From: Phaeobacter piscinae
GTDB taxonomy: Bacteria; Pseudomonadota; Alphaproteobacteria; Rhodobacterales; Rhodobacteraceae
DNA: 64,000 nt
Direction of reading: 5' to 3'
Assembly (NCBI RefSeq): GCF_002407245.1
Contig: NZ_CP010681.1
Coordinates: 2,046,001 to 2,110,000, forward strand
Shown: positions 34,829-44,464 of the stretch, in pieces
Layout of the letters: each line of letters opens with the position of its first letter
How positions within the stretch are numbered: the stretch's first letter is position 1
Translations under genes and position numbers: made by a program
Notes under the pieces: generated by a model
What the model was told of the DNA's origin: nothing
Databases searched by the model: none
The model's input: the letters and a program-made list of their open reading frames with translations, nothing else

Positions 34829-35824
34829 TCACTCCAGTTCCAGATCAAGACTGACCGGGAAATGATCCGAAGCCGCCAGCAGCGCCTCGCGCAGCGCCAC
34901 ATCCTCATAACAGGCGGCATCCTCAAACGGATGCCAGATCCGCCAATTGCCTGCCGGTTGGCGCAGCCGGGAGGACACCATGATATAATCGAGCAAGGCA
35001 CTGAAATAACGTTTATTTGCCTTGTCATAGAAACGCGCGGAACTGGGCATCACCCGCAGCCGGGGCTGCAGCAGGCTTTGGGCGTTGGGATCGTAAAGAT
35101 CGCTCTCCATCACGATCTCCACCGAGGAGCGGTTGAACAGCTGCTCATATTGATCCAGCCCCGGCCCGTCGTTGAGATCACCCATCACCACGACATCCCG
35201 TCCCTCGGCCAAAAGCTGCTCAACCCGGCGGCGCAACCAGATCGCCTGCGCCAACTGCTTGCGCCGGTTCGCAATCGACAGGGTGACGGCGTGGTCCTCG
35301 GAGCGCGCGCCATGCGGGGCCTTTGACTTCAGATGGGCGCCAATCAGCGAGACCTCGCGGCCGCTCTGCGTGGTCACGGTCAACTCCAGCGGCGGTTTGG
35401 AAAACCGCACCGCGTCTTTCTGAGCATCGACATCCAGATCGATATGAAACACGCCATCAAACCGCGGTGCCTCTGTGCTTTCCCGTGGCGTATGGGCCAC
35501 CGTCAGCACGTCGGGGTCGTAGAGAAAGGCGATCTCCTGCTGGGTGTCATTGGCAAAGCCGATCACCGCCTCGGTACTGCGCAAACCAGCCTCCTGCGCG
35601 AAATACTCCAGTGCCCGCAGGGTTTTGCGGCGGGTGCTGGTATCCGGCGCCTCAATCACCATGATGCCATCGGCGTCCAGGTGTTTGAATACCTGCGCCA
35701 GCGCGCGGGTCTGGCCCACGCGATCAATCCCGTGGCGGCCCGATGTACCACCATCCATCAGCAGCGTGTCGTCATCGCCGAACAGCGAGGAGAACCATTC
35801 AACGTTATAGGTGACGAGCCGCAT
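34829..35824 (-). CDS. Endonuclease/exonuclease/phosphatase family protein
   Basis: A 331-residue protein of the DNase I-like EEP superfamily. Visible active-site motifs are RLVTYNVEWFS (Asn metal ligand), VIEAPDTS (Glu), LIGAHLKSKAP (His/Lys), VVVMGDLNDGPG (Asp/Asn) and the C-terminal ASDHFPVSLDLEL (Asp-His). Substrate could be DNA, a phospholipid or a phosphoester. The start at 35824 (MRLVTYN) overlaps the upstream DnaJ-like gene's stop (35805) by 20 bases. No signal peptide, so probably cytosolic. Confidence 0.85.
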   Translation of the reverse strand: MRLVTYNVEWFSSLFGDDDTLLMDGGTSGRHGIDRVGQTRALAQVFKHLDADGIMVIEAPDTSTRRKTLRALEYFAQEAGLRSTEAVIGFANDTQQEIAFLYDPDVLTVAHTPRESTEAPRFDGVFHIDLDVDAQKDAVRFSKPPLELTVTTQSGREVSLIGAHLKSKAPHGARSEDHAVTLSIANRRKQLAQAIWLRRRVEQLLAEGRDVVVMGDLNDGPGLDQYEQLFNRSSVEIVMESDLYDPNAQSLLQPRLRVMPSSARFYDKANKRYFSALLDYIMVSSRLRQPAGNWRIWHPFEDAACYEDVALREALLAASDHFPVSLDLELE

Positions 35825-36503
35825 GGCCACCGCATCCGTTGATTTCGTCCCAGGCACGGTTGATGTCGATCATCCGCTTTTCAGCCAGGCGCACCGCCTC
35901 CTCGGGCACACCACGCGCCATCATGGAATCAGGATGGGTTTCGCGCACCAGTTTGCGCCAGTGTTTGCGGATCTCATCGCGCGGCATATCCGGGGACACG
36001 CCCAGCACCGTGAAGGGATCACGCGGCGCATCGGCCACGAACCGCGCGCGCAGGGCCATGAACTGTTGTTCGCTCTGGCCGAAGATACGGCTGACCTCTG
36101 ACAGGAATTCATTTTCGCCGGGATGATAAAACCCATCCGCCATGGCGATGTGAAACAGCCCCTCCATCAAATCGCACAGCGTCTGGGGATCATTGGCAAA
36201 CATCTTCTGAATGCGGGCGGCATAGTCCTGATAGCCCGCGATATCAGTCCGCGCGAGGTCAAAGACCCGCGCGGCCCCGGCCTCATCCTCGGCGGCGATC
36301 TGAAAGACTTCGCGAAAGGCGGTGACCTCATCACGGGTGACCTGCCCGTCTGCCTTGGCCATTTTGGCGCCAAGCGCGATCACCGCAATGGCAAAGGCAA
36401 CACTGCGCTCCGGCGGCGCGCGCAGACTGTCGAACACCTCGGAGAGGCTCTGACCGGAGGCCAGCGCAGAGAGCGCTTCGGTGATGCGGGTCCAGAGTGA
36501 CAT
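35805..36503 (-). CDS. DnaJ-domain protein with TerB-like N-terminus (DjlA-like)
   Basis: A 232-residue protein with an N-terminal TerB-like helical domain (about 35-145: GAKMAKADGQVTRDEVTAFREVF, MADGFYHPGENEFL, with the acidic metal-binding-like residues) and a C-terminal J domain (about 160-225) that retains the HPD tripeptide in RETHPDSMM. This is the DjlA domain set, but no N-terminal membrane helix is present, so it is a soluble form. It would stimulate DnaK. It overlaps the EEP gene by 20 bases and the GNAT gene lies 9 bases upstream. Confidence 0.88.
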   Translation of the reverse strand: MSLWTRITEALSALASGQSLSEVFDSLRAPPERSVAFAIAVIALGAKMAKADGQVTRDEVTAFREVFQIAAEDEAGAARVFDLARTDIAGYQDYAARIQKMFANDPQTLCDLMEGLFHIAMADGFYHPGENEFLSEVSRIFGQSEQQFMALRARFVADAPRDPFTVLGVSPDMPRDEIRKHWRKLVRETHPDSMMARGVPEEAVRLAEKRMIDINRAWDEINGCGGHAARHL

Positions 36504-36512
36504 AAGGGCAGA

Positions 36513-37037
36513 CTATCGCGGTTTGGCCGGGCTGTCAGCGGCGCCAACCTCTTTGGGGGAGAGAATTTTCTGCATCAGCACAAGATCCAGCCACTGGCCC
36601 CGTTTGTAGCCCACTTCCGGCATCCGCCCCACCTCGGCAAAGCCCATGGCGGCGTGAAAGGCCACACCGCCGGGATTGGCCGCGCTGATGCCTGCAACCA
36701 GCACATGGATGCTGTCGGCACGCGCAACCTCTTCAATAGCGGCCATCAGCGCCCGCCCTGCCCCGCGACCACGGGCGGTTTCATTCAGATAGATCGCGTG
36801 TTCACAGGTGCGCGCATAGCCGGGGCCACTGCGAAAGGTACCAAGACTGATGTAGCCGAGGATCTCACCCGCCTCCTCCGCCACCTGCATATGCGGACCT
36901 TTTGCGGTGATCTCAGCCGCGACCTCTGCCGCCGTCTTCTCATCCGTGGTGAAGGTGATCAGCGTGTCGCGGACGATCTGATTGGTGATCGCTGCGATGG
37001 CGCTGGCATCTGCCGAGCGCGCCTGTCGGACATTCAT
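36513..37037 (-). CDS. GNAT-family N-acetyltransferase (phosphinothricin acetyltransferase-like)
   Basis: A 174-residue GNAT protein. The acetyl-CoA-binding motif A is seen as IYLNETARGRGAGRALMAAIEE (Q/RxxGxG/A), with the family-typical start VRQARSADASAIAAITNQIV and the later AANPGGVAFHAAMGFAEVGRMPEVGYKRGQWLD that marks the Pat/MddA subgroup (acetylating phosphinothricin, methionine sulfone or similar compounds). The start overlaps the VOC gene stop by 4 bases, and the gene belongs to the minus-strand run VOC-GNAT-DnaJ-EEP. Confidence 0.87.
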   Translation of the reverse strand: MNVRQARSADASAIAAITNQIVRDTLITFTTDEKTAAEVAAEITAKGPHMQVAEEAGEILGYISLGTFRSGPGYARTCEHAIYLNETARGRGAGRALMAAIEEVARADSIHVLVAGISAANPGGVAFHAAMGFAEVGRMPEVGYKRGQWLDLVLMQKILSPKEVGAADSPAKPR

Positions 37038-37624
37038 CGCAGCACCCGTGGCCCATGGGGGGTGTCGAACTCAGCCTCGAACCCGGCCGGGCCGCGGTGG
37101 ATCTCCACCCGCGGATCATCAAGCGGCAGCGCCATGCGGCCCGGATGTGACAGATGCAGACGGCGCAGGGTGCAGCCCTGCTGGGTGAGTGCGTCAGCAG
37201 GATGGGGGCTGTGCCACTGCATCAGCGCTGGGAACATATTGTCGAAGGGGAGAACGCCATCCGCAGGCACCGCCATTTGCCAGCGCAGATTGCCGCGTTG
37301 CAGATCAACGATCTCGCCTGCCCCCTGCGGGGCGTTGTCCAGCGCCGCCGCCAGATCATCGCAGCGACAGATCCAGTTGGTGATCCGCGCAGGTCCCGCA
37401 CGGCGATCCAGATCGAACCAGCGCGGGCTGCGCTGCGGTGTCGCGGCGGGGTCAATGGCAATGGCTTCAAGGTAGAGCCCATCGGCAAGGCCAAGGAGCC
37501 GGTTGTGGGTGCCAAAGACCGCATGGCTGCCACCGGCTTGCATCGGCACGCCAAGGCTGTCTTCGACATGGGCGACGGCCGCGTCCAACGTGTCTGCGGC
37601 CACGGCCAGATGATCAAGCTCCAT
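37034..37624 (-). CDS. VOC-fold glyoxalase-like domain protein
   Basis: A 196-residue protein beginning MELDHLAVAADTLDAAVAHVE, which is the first beta-alpha module of VOC proteins of the Glyoxalase_3 (glyoxalase-like) type; later RNLRWQMAVPADG and FDNMFPALMQWHSP fit that group. The substrate is unknown. The start at 37624 has a GGGGGAG ribosome site; the longer frame upstream to 37738 crosses a terminator-like repeat and is rejected. It is first in the VOC-GNAT-DnaJ-EEP minus-strand group. Confidence 0.82.
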   Translation of the reverse strand: MELDHLAVAADTLDAAVAHVEDSLGVPMQAGGSHAVFGTHNRLLGLADGLYLEAIAIDPAATPQRSPRWFDLDRRAGPARITNWICRCDDLAAALDNAPQGAGEIVDLQRGNLRWQMAVPADGVLPFDNMFPALMQWHSPHPADALTQQGCTLRRLHLSHPGRMALPLDDPRVEIHRGPAGFEAEFDTPHGPRVLR

Positions 37625-37701
37625 GACGTCTCCCCCTTGTTCCTGCGGATCATGCTGCGGGGAGACTAGCCTGCAGGGGCACAGGCGCAAGCGGGAAAGA
37701 A

Positions 37702-37735
37702 ACACACCCGCCCCGGCAGTCCGGGACGGGTGTGT
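37702..37735 (-). terminator. Terminator of mcm
   Basis: ACACACCCGCCCCGG (37702-37716) and CCGGGACGGGTGTGT (37721-37735) pair over 15 positions with a single mismatch and a CAGT loop. On the minus strand the stem is followed by TTTCTTTCC. It sits 32 bases after the mcm stop and insulates the VOC gene promoter. Confidence 0.85.
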
Positions 37736-37766
37736 CATTGCCCAAACGGTAGGCAGATCAGGCAGA

Positions 37767-39890
37767 TCAGCTCTGGCGGATCAGTTTCAGGATGTCCTGC
37801 GCCGCCTCGGGGATGTTGGTGCCGGGGCCAAAGATTGCCTTGACGCCATTGTCATAGAGGAACTGGTAGTCCTGCTGCGGAATGACCCCGCCGCAGATCA
37901 CGATGATATCCTCTGCGCCCTGCTCCTTCAGCGCCTTGACCAGCTGCGGGGCCAGCGTTTTGTGACCCGCCGCCTGTGACGAGATCCCGACCACATGCAC
38001 GTCATTGTCGATGGCGTCCTGTGCGGCCTCATCCGGGGTCTGGAACAGCGGGCCGACATCGACGTCAAAACCGATATCGGCAAAGGCGGTGGCGATCACC
38101 TTGGCGCCGCGGTCGTGACCGTCCTGACCCATCTTGACCACCAGAAGACGCGGGCGACGGCCCTCTGCCTCGGCAAAGTCTTCGATGGATTTCTGAATGG
38201 CGGCAAAGCCTTCGTCGCCCTCATACGCGGCACCATAGACCCCGGCGAGGGTTTTGACCTCGGCGCTATGGCGGCCGAATTCCTTTTCCATTGCCATGGA
38301 GATCTCTCCGACTGAGGCGCGCGCACGCGCAGCTTCGACAGCGGCGGCGAGAAGGTTGCCGCCTTCCTTTGCGACGCGGGTCAGATTGTCCAGCGCGGCC
38401 TCGCAGGCGGCGTTGTCACGGTCTGCGCGCAGGGTTTCGAGACGGGCGATCTGGCTTTCACGGACGGCAACATTGTCGACATCCAGAATGTCGATCGGGT
38501 CTTCCTTCTCCTTGCGGTATTTGTTGACGCCGACGATCACCTCTTCGCCGCGGTCGATCATCGCCTGACGTTTGGCGGCACTTTCCTCGATGCGCAGTTT
38601 CGGCATCCCGGAGGCGACGGCCTTGGTCATGCCGCCCATCTCCTCGACCTCCTCCATCAGCGCCCAGGCCTTTTCCACCAGCTCATTGGTGAGGCTTTCG
38701 ACATAGTAGGAGCCGGCCAGCGGATCGACCACATTGGTGACGCCGGTTTCCTCCTGCAGCACCAGCTGGGTGTTGCGGGCGATGCGGGCGGAGAAATCGG
38801 TGGGCAGCGCGATGGCCTCGTCCAGCGCGTTGGTGTGCAGGGATTGCGTGCCGCCCAGAACCGCCGACATGGCCTCATAGGCGGTGCGGATCACGTTGTT
38901 ATAGGGATCCTGCTCCTGCAAGCTGACGCCCGAGGTCTGACAGTGTGTGCGCAGCATCTTGGAGCGGTCGTTCTGCGCGCCAAAATCGGTCATCACACGA
39001 TGCCAGAGCGTCCGGGCGGCGCGCAGTTTGGCGATTTCCATGAAGAAATTCATGCCAATGGCGAAGAAGAACGACAGACGGCCTGCGAATTTATCCACAT
39101 CCATGCCTGCCTCCATCGCGGCGCGCACATATTCGCGCCCGTCCGCAAGGGTATAGGCCAGCTCCTGCACGAGGTTCGCGCCCGCCTCCTGCATGTGATA
39201 GCCGGAGATCGAGATGGAATTGAATTTCGGCATCTCATTCGAGGTGTATTCGATGATGTCCGAAATGATCCGCATCGAGGGTTCGGGCGGATAGATATAG
39301 GTGTTGCGGACCATGAACTCTTTCAGAATGTCGTTCTGAATGGTGCCTGCCAGCAGTGATTTGTCATGGCCCTGCTCCTCGCCCGCGACGATGAAGTTCG
39401 CAAGGATCGGGATCACCGCGCCGTTCATGGTCATGGAGACCGAGACCTGATCCAGCGGGATGCCGTCAAACAGGACCTTCATGTCCTCGACACTGTCGAT
39501 GGCGACGCCGGCCTTGCCGACATCACCGACAACGCGGGGGTGATCGCTGTCGTAACCACGGTGCGTGGCGAGATCGAAAGCGACTGAGACGCCCTGCTGA
39601 CCGGCGGCGAGGTTGCGGCGGTAGAAGGCGTTGGATTCTTCAGCGGTGGAGAAGCCCGCATATTGGCGGATGGTCCAGGGGCGGCCTGCGTACATCGTGG
39701 CCTTCACCCCGCGGGTAAAGGGGCCAAAGCCGGGCAAGGTGCCCATATGGGGCAGATCTTTGGTATCCGCTTCAGTATAGAGCGGTTTGACATCAATACC
39801 TTCCAGCGTGTTCCAGGTCAGCGCGTCCAGCGGGCGGCCGCGCAGTTCCTTTTCAGCCAGAGCCCGCCAATCGTCGGTTTTGGTCGTCAT
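37767..39890 (-). CDS. mcm: Methylmalonyl-CoA mutase, B12-dependent
   Basis: A 707-residue single-chain mutase that isomerises (R)-methylmalonyl-CoA to succinyl-CoA, the last step of propionyl-CoA assimilation. The N-terminal TIM-barrel domain shows [22 protein letters not shown] and [14 protein letters not shown]; the C-terminal cobalamin-binding domain carries the base-off motif [11 protein letters not shown] (DxHxxG) and [17 protein letters not shown]. Ribosome site AGAGGAAC precedes ATG 39890. The upstream sulfotransferase-like gene overlaps its start by 38 bases. pccA and pccB on the same strand supply the preceding step; methylmalonyl-CoA epimerase is not in the window. Confidence 0.96.
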   Translation of the reverse strand: MTTKTDDWRALAEKELRGRPLDALTWNTLEGIDVKPLYTEADTKDLPHMGTLPGFGPFTRGVKATMYAGRPWTIRQYAGFSTAEESNAFYRRNLAAGQQGVSVAFDLATHRGYDSDHPRVVGDVGKAGVAIDSVEDMKVLFDGIPLDQVSVSMTMNGAVIPILANFIVAGEEQGHDKSLLAGTIQNDILKEFMVRNTYIYPPEPSMRIISDIIEYTSNEMPKFNSISISGYHMQEAGANLVQELAYTLADGREYVRAAMEAGMDVDKFAGRLSFFFAIGMNFFMEIAKLRAARTLWHRVMTDFGAQNDRSKMLRTHCQTSGVSLQEQDPYNNVIRTAYEAMSAVLGGTQSLHTNALDEAIALPTDFSARIARNTQLVLQEETGVTNVVDPLAGSYYVESLTNELVEKAWALMEEVEEMGGMTKAVASGMPKLRIEESAAKRQAMIDRGEEVIVGVNKYRKEKEDPIDILDVDNVAVRESQIARLETLRADRDNAACEAALDNLTRVAKEGGNLLAAAVEAARARASVGEISMAMEKEFGRHSAEVKTLAGVYGAAYEGDEGFAAIQKSIEDFAEAEGRRPRLLVVKMGQDGHDRGAKVIATAFADIGFDVDVGPLFQTPDEAAQDAIDNDVHVVGISSQAAGHKTLAPQLVKALKEQGAEDIIVICGGVIPQQDYQFLYDNGVKAIFGPGTNIPEAAQDILKLIRQS

Positions 39891-40788
39891 CGGAAGTTCC
39901 TCTTGTCAGGTCGTAGGGGGGCGGGTTCGAGCCCACCGCGTGTTTGTCAGGGTCGCGCATCAGCTCTGCCAGACCATCGGCGCCGCCTTGCAGCCACATC
40001 AGATCGTCGGCGTAGCGCTCGCGCAGCGCTGCGGATTGAATGTCGGAAAACGGGCTCCAACGGCCCTCCCCGCGCGGCAGATCGCGGGCCACGTTGGCGG
40101 CCAGGCGGTGGCGCAGGGTTGGCAGCCCGTCGGAACGGTTGAGCCGATCCGAGAGCGAGACCCGCGCCAGACGTGGACCTGCAAGCAGGGCCAGCTGTAC
40201 CTCAGGGCGATCGCCATAGGTTTCATAAGGCATCACCCGGATACGGGCATTGGGCATTGCGCAGGCGATATCGGTGATGACGTCGCGCCAGCTGCGCGGA
40301 TGGGCGGCGATCTGTCCCAGCACCGCAGCCGAGGGCAGCGGGTGCCCATTGGCCACCATCTGGGTCAGCAGTGAGGTCCAGAAGCGATCCGGGCTGCGCA
40401 GGTTCAGCATCACGTCGCGCACCTGCCCGTCAAAGGCGGCATCGAAGCGGGCAAGACGCACGCCAATCCCGGCATAGAGCTGGCGCTGCTGCAGAAGGTC
40501 ATGGGCACTGCCCATCAGATCCGTGTCACTGATCAGCAGGCGTTGGGCGCCGGCGGCGGCCTCTGTCGCGATACGCAACCGCAGACGGCCCCGCGCGCGG
40601 GTTGCCAGATCACGACCGGTGACCGGCGCCGGGCCGGGTTGAATGCCATGGAACAGCCCGTTGCGGGTCTGCTCCGGCCCCCAGATCGCAAGCCCGTCCT
40701 GCCGCAGCCGCGCCGCGTGATGGGCGAGGAAGCCCTGAAAATACCCCGTCGCGCAGCGATGCGCGCCGATATGTAGCATGATATCCAT
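39853..40788 (-). CDS. Sulfotransferase-like P-loop protein
   Basis: A 311-residue protein starting [15 protein letters not shown], which resembles the PAPS-binding 5' phosphosulfate loop of bacterial sulfotransferase-like proteins (HIGAHRTGTTSLQ type); [10 protein letters not shown] and [19 protein letters not shown] follow as in that group. Substrate unknown. The frame remains open for 300 more codons upstream, but that part is antisense to the DUF4174 gene and is rejected, so the start is set at 40788 (40779 is an alternative). Its 3' end overlaps the mcm start by 38 bases, making coupled translation plausible. Confidence 0.75.
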   Translation of the reverse strand: MDIMLHIGAHRCATGYFQGFLAHHAARLRQDGLAIWGPEQTRNGLFHGIQPGPAPVTGRDLATRARGRLRLRIATEAAAGAQRLLISDTDLMGSAHDLLQQRQLYAGIGVRLARFDAAFDGQVRDVMLNLRSPDRFWTSLLTQMVANGHPLPSAAVLGQIAAHPRSWRDVITDIACAMPNARIRVMPYETYGDRPEVQLALLAGPRLARVSLSDRLNRSDGLPTLRHRLAANVARDLPRGEGRWSPFSDIQSAALRERYADDLMWLQGGADGLAELMRDPDKHAVGSNPPPYDLTRGTSDDDQNRRLAGSG

Positions 40789-40990
40789 AGCCAGTGTCGT
40801 CCCGATGGTGGCGTCGCGCAGGGCAGACAGCCGCGTTTGCAGAGGCCAAGAGCGTGCCACAGGGAGGCTGACGATGCGGTTAATGCGCCGTGTGCGGCTG
40901 TTGCGGGGGCGCGCTTTTTTTGCCCCGAGCGCAGGATTCCCCATCGCAATTACCGGGATGGGGCATATATTCATCGCTACAGGAGAGCTG

Positions 40991-41596
40991 ATGAAACACT
41001 TGTTTGTCTTTGGAAAAAACCGTTTTGGGCTAGCCGAACCGCGGATTGGATCGGCTGGGATACTGGGGCTGGCGGCTCTGCTTGCCATGGGGCTGCCGTC
41101 TGCAGGCCTAGCACAACAGGCTGCCGCTGCTGCCGCGGAGGACGCCGGGGTCATGACGGAAGAGACCACATCGCCTGGGGCAAGCGACGCCGAGGCGCTG
41201 GCAGAGGTTGCGGATCCGCCTGCCGACCCGCTGGTGCAATTGGTGCGACCCGGCGCCAGTGTTGATCTCGATGAGCTGATGTGGCTGCATCGGCCCATCG
41301 TGGTGTTTGCCGACAGCCCTGCTGATCCACGCTTCCACGAACAGATGGAGCGGTTGGCGGACGGGGCCGAGGCCTTGCTGGAGCGGGATGTCGTCGTGCT
41401 GACCGATACCGACCCCGGCGTGAAATCTGCGCTGCGCAAAAAGCTGCGGCCAAGGGGGTTCATGCTGGTGCTGATCGGCAAGGATGGCGGCGTCAAACTG
41501 CGCAAACCGCAACCTTGGACCGTGCGAGAGCTGAGCCGGACAATTGACAAATTCCCCTCCCGCCTGCGCGAGGTGGAGGAGCGGCGCGGCAGCTGA
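40991..41596 (+). CDS. DUF4174 domain protein, exported
   Basis: A 201-residue protein with an N-terminal signal or anchor (hydrophobic GILGLAALLAMGLPSAGLAQ, residues 24-43), an Ala/Glu-rich linker, then a DUF4174 domain (about 85-195: LDELMWLHRPIVVFADSPADPRFHEQME, VVVLTDTDPG, GFMLVLIGKDGGVKLRKPQPW). The domain has a thioredoxin-like shape but no CxxC. Function unknown. AGGAGAG precedes the ATG. It is the only plus-strand gene inside the pccB-to-mcm block. Confidence 0.83.
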   Translation: MKHLFVFGKNRFGLAEPRIGSAGILGLAALLAMGLPSAGLAQQAAAAAAEDAGVMTEETTSPGASDAEALAEVADPPADPLVQLVRPGASVDLDELMWLHRPIVVFADSPADPRFHEQMERLADGAEALLERDVVVLTDTDPGVKSALRKKLRPRGFMLVLIGKDGGVKLRKPQPWTVRELSRTIDKFPSRLREVEERRGS

Positions 41597-41684
41597 TCAG
41601 GCACGGTCCGCTGCAGGCTGGTGCCGCGGTTGCGGGTGCCGCTGCAACTTGAGTGCCAAGCGCCAAGAAGAGAGCGACGGCGCA

Positions 41685-42212
41685 TCACGCCCCCCCGCCC
41701 TGCGCGTAAAACAGGCGTCGGTTGCTGCGATCCACCACCGCCATAAAACGGGCGCGCGGTTCATAAATCAACACAGATGTGGGATCGAGCAGCGCCAAGA
41801 GATAAGCGCGGCTGACCTCCTCCAGCATGCAGTCCTTACCAACGATGCCGGCTGCAAAAATGCCGTTGCCGCGGCCCTGATCCATCGTCATCACCTGAAC
41901 CGAGACCATATTGGGCGACAGGCCGTCGACCTCAAAGGCGACGGGTCGGTTTTTGTCGAGGTGGCGCAGCCCCGCGCGGATCGACCGCGCCTTGGTCAGC
42001 AGCGATGAAATGCGGGTCGCCTTCACCTCAAACACGCCTGCAGCGCAGTTGCGGCGGGAGAAGTAATACTGCGTCTCCCCCAGCTGCACCCAATCGCCAA
42101 CGGCGGCACGGGCCGCCGCCTCATCTTGCAAGGCGCAGCCCGCCAGCCCCGAAAGGGCCAGCGCCACACAGGCGACACGCGCCAGTTTGTGATATGACTG
42201 CACCGACATCAT
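41685..42212 (-). CDS. Putative lipoprotein of unknown function
   Basis: A 175-residue protein with a lipoprotein signal (VACVALALSGLAGC, Cys26). The mature part contains two further cysteines (NCAAGVF and KDCMLEE), the segment YYFSRRNCAAGVFEVKATRIS, and RARFMAVVDRSNRRLFYAQ near the end. I do not recognise a family. It starts 6 bases after the pccA stop, so it is presumably transcribed with pccA, although no enzymatic link is evident. Confidence 0.72.
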   Translation of the reverse strand: MMSVQSYHKLARVACVALALSGLAGCALQDEAAARAAVGDWVQLGETQYYFSRRNCAAGVFEVKATRISSLLTKARSIRAGLRHLDKNRPVAFEVDGLSPNMVSVQVMTMDQGRGNGIFAAGIVGKDCMLEEVSRAYLLALLDPTSVLIYEPRARFMAVVDRSNRRLFYAQGGGA

Positions 42213-42218
42213 GTGGTG

Positions 42219-44264
42219 TTATTCGAATTCCATGATCACTTCGTCAACGGCGAGGCTGTCACCAGCGGCGGCGTTGATCGCGCTGACCACGCCTTTCCTC
42301 TCCGCGCGCAGGATATTCTCCATTTTCATCGCCTCAATCGTGCAAAGCGCCTGACCTTCCTGCACCTCATCGCCGACTTCGACCTCCAGTTTCACCACCA
42401 GTCCCGGCATCGGGCAGAGCAGAAGTTTGGAGGTATCGGGGGCGATTTTTTCCGGCATCAGCGTGGCCAGTTCGGCCTGACGCGGGGTGCGGACATGGAC
42501 CTTCAGATCGGCCCCGCGCGAACGGATGCGGAAACCGCCGGAGACCTTGCCAACCTTGACCACCAGACTGTCATCCCCCACGGTGAGCCGCGCCAACTGG
42601 TCGCCGGGCGTCCAGTCGGAGGCGACGCGCAGCGCGCTGCCATCGTCAAAGCGCACGGTGGAGCCGTCACGATCCGCATCAACCGTCACGTTGAAGGCGA
42701 CATCCTGAAGGGTCACAACCCAGTCGCTGCCGACCTTGCGTTCGTGATTGTCCATCCGCCCAGATACGCGGGTGCGGCGGATTTCCGCAACCCGGTGCAT
42801 GGCGGCAGAGGCGGCTGCAATCTTGCGCAGATCCTGTTCCGGCAGCTCGACCCCGTTGAAGCCCTCGGGATACTGCTCCTCGATGAAAGCGGTGGTCATG
42901 GTGCCTGCGATGAAGATCGGGTGATCCATCACCGCGCTGAGGAACGGCAGGTTGTGGCCAATTCCCTCAACCTCAAACCCATCGAGCGCATCCCGCATTG
43001 CCGCAATCGCCGCCTCGCGGGTGGGACCCCAGGTGCAGAGTTTGGCGATCATCGGATCGTAATACATCGAGATTTCGCCGCCTTCAAAAACGCCAGTGTC
43101 ATTGCGCACAGCAAGCTCACCGGCCGGGGCATCCCCCTGCCATTTGCCGCTGTCATGCAACGGGCCTGCGGCAACCTCCTGCGGCGGACGATAACGGGTC
43201 AGACGCCCGATGGAGGGCAAGAACCCCCGATAGGGATCTTCGGCATAAAGGCGGTTTTCAATGGCCCAGCCGTTCAGCTTGACGTCGTTCTGGGTGATCG
43301 ACAGCGGCTCTCCCCCGGCGATGCGGATCATCTGCTCGACCAGATCGACACCGGTGATCAGCTCGGTGACCGGGTGTTCCACTTGAAGGCGGGTATTCAT
43401 TTCCAGGAAGTAGAAGTTCTTCTCACCATCGACGATGAATTCCACGGTGCCCGCGGAGGCATATCCCACAGCCTTCGCCAGCGCCACGGCCTGTTCGCCC
43501 ATGGCGCGGCGGGTGTCTTCATCGAGGAACGGCGACGGCGCCTCTTCCACCACTTTCTGATTGCGGCGCTGGATCGAACATTCCCGCTCCCCCAGATAGA
43601 TGCCATTGCCATGGGCGTCGCAGAGCACCTGAATTTCGATATGGCGCGGTTGTGTCACAAATTTCTCGATGAAAATCCGGTCATCCCCAAAGGAGTTCGC
43701 CGCCTCGTTTTTGGAGGACTGGAAACCTTCACGGGCCTCGGCGTCACTCCAGGCGATCCGCATGCCCTTGCCGCCGCCGCCGGCGGAGGCCTTGATCATC
43801 ACCGGGTAGCCGATCTCATTGGAGATCTTCACCGCCTCGTCGGCGTCGGCAATCAGCCCCATGTAGCCGGGAACGGTGCTAACACCCGCTTCCTGCGCGA
43901 TTTTCTTCGAGGTGATCTTGTCGCCCATGCTTTCAATCGCGCCAACCGGCGGGCCGACAAAGGCGACGCCTTCAGCGGCCAGCGCCTCGGCGAATTTGGC
44001 ATTTTCCGACAGGAAACCATAGCCCGGATGCACCGCCTGTGCGCCAGTTGCGCGGATCGCCTCCATCACCTTGTCGATGACAATATAGGACTGGTTGGCG
44101 GGCGGCGGGCCGATATGGACGGCTTCATCCGCCATCTTCACATGCAGGGACTGCTTGTCGGCGTCCGAATAGATGGCAACGGTCTTGATGCCCATCTTGC
44201 GGGCGGTCTTGATGACGCGGCAGGCGATCTCGCCCCGGTTGGCGATCAGGATCTTCTCAAACAT
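42219..44264 (-). CDS. pccA: Propionyl-CoA carboxylase alpha subunit (biotin carboxylase + BCCP)
   Basis: A 681-residue subunit that carboxylates its own biotin and delivers it to the PccB carboxyltransferase. It has the biotin carboxylase domain (KILIANRGEIACRVIKTARKMG at the start, the ATP-grasp loop ASAGGGGKGMR, the active-site VEFIVDGEKNFYFLEMNTRLQVEH), a BT linker domain and the C-terminal biotinyl domain with the attachment lysine in EAMKMEN. The ATG at 44264 gives the usual N-terminus; upstream in-frame codons are non-coding. The lipoprotein gene follows 6 bases after its stop. Confidence 0.96.
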   Translation of the reverse strand: MFEKILIANRGEIACRVIKTARKMGIKTVAIYSDADKQSLHVKMADEAVHIGPPPANQSYIVIDKVMEAIRATGAQAVHPGYGFLSENAKFAEALAAEGVAFVGPPVGAIESMGDKITSKKIAQEAGVSTVPGYMGLIADADEAVKISNEIGYPVMIKASAGGGGKGMRIAWSDAEAREGFQSSKNEAANSFGDDRIFIEKFVTQPRHIEIQVLCDAHGNGIYLGERECSIQRRNQKVVEEAPSPFLDEDTRRAMGEQAVALAKAVGYASAGTVEFIVDGEKNFYFLEMNTRLQVEHPVTELITGVDLVEQMIRIAGGEPLSITQNDVKLNGWAIENRLYAEDPYRGFLPSIGRLTRYRPPQEVAAGPLHDSGKWQGDAPAGELAVRNDTGVFEGGEISMYYDPMIAKLCTWGPTREAAIAAMRDALDGFEVEGIGHNLPFLSAVMDHPIFIAGTMTTAFIEEQYPEGFNGVELPEQDLRKIAAASAAMHRVAEIRRTRVSGRMDNHERKVGSDWVVTLQDVAFNVTVDADRDGSTVRFDDGSALRVASDWTPGDQLARLTVGDDSLVVKVGKVSGGFRIRSRGADLKVHVRTPRQAELATLMPEKIAPDTSKLLLCPMPGLVVKLEVEVGDEVQEGQALCTIEAMKMENILRAERKGVVSAINAAAGDSLAVDEVIMEFE

Positions 44265-44341
44265 TGGCTGTCCCTTGTCTTCGGTGTCTTCCGTGAGGCG
44301 CGAGGACATGCCCCGCCACGGTCTTGGCTTCGTCGGAGCAC

Positions 44342-44384
44342 AAAAAAGGCCACGCCGGAGAGATCTCCGGGCGCAGCCTTTGTG
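44342..44384 (-). terminator. Terminator of the 67-residue lipoprotein gene
   Basis: The sequence from 44342 (six A, GGCCACGCCGGAGA) to 44384 (TCTCCGGGCGCAGCCTT) folds into a long stem with small interruptions. On the minus strand it ends with a run of six T. It lies 80 bases downstream of the small lipoprotein gene and 80 bases upstream of pccA, so pccA should have its own promoter. Confidence 0.82.
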
Positions 44385-44464
44385 CGGTGATGGATATGCG
44401 GTTCTGGCGCATGCCCGCGCGGGTCAAGCGGTCAGACGTCAGGCCTGTCTGCGGGCAACCGGCC

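Noticed and set aside
40789..41688. 300-codon N-terminal extension of the sulfotransferase-like frame
   Set aside because: Ser/Arg-rich sequence antisense to the DUF4174 gene; the P-loop-like start begins at 40788.
42213..44390. 725-codon open frame on the plus strand opposite pccA
   Set aside because: Antisense of the pccA gene in a high-GC genome; no family motif.
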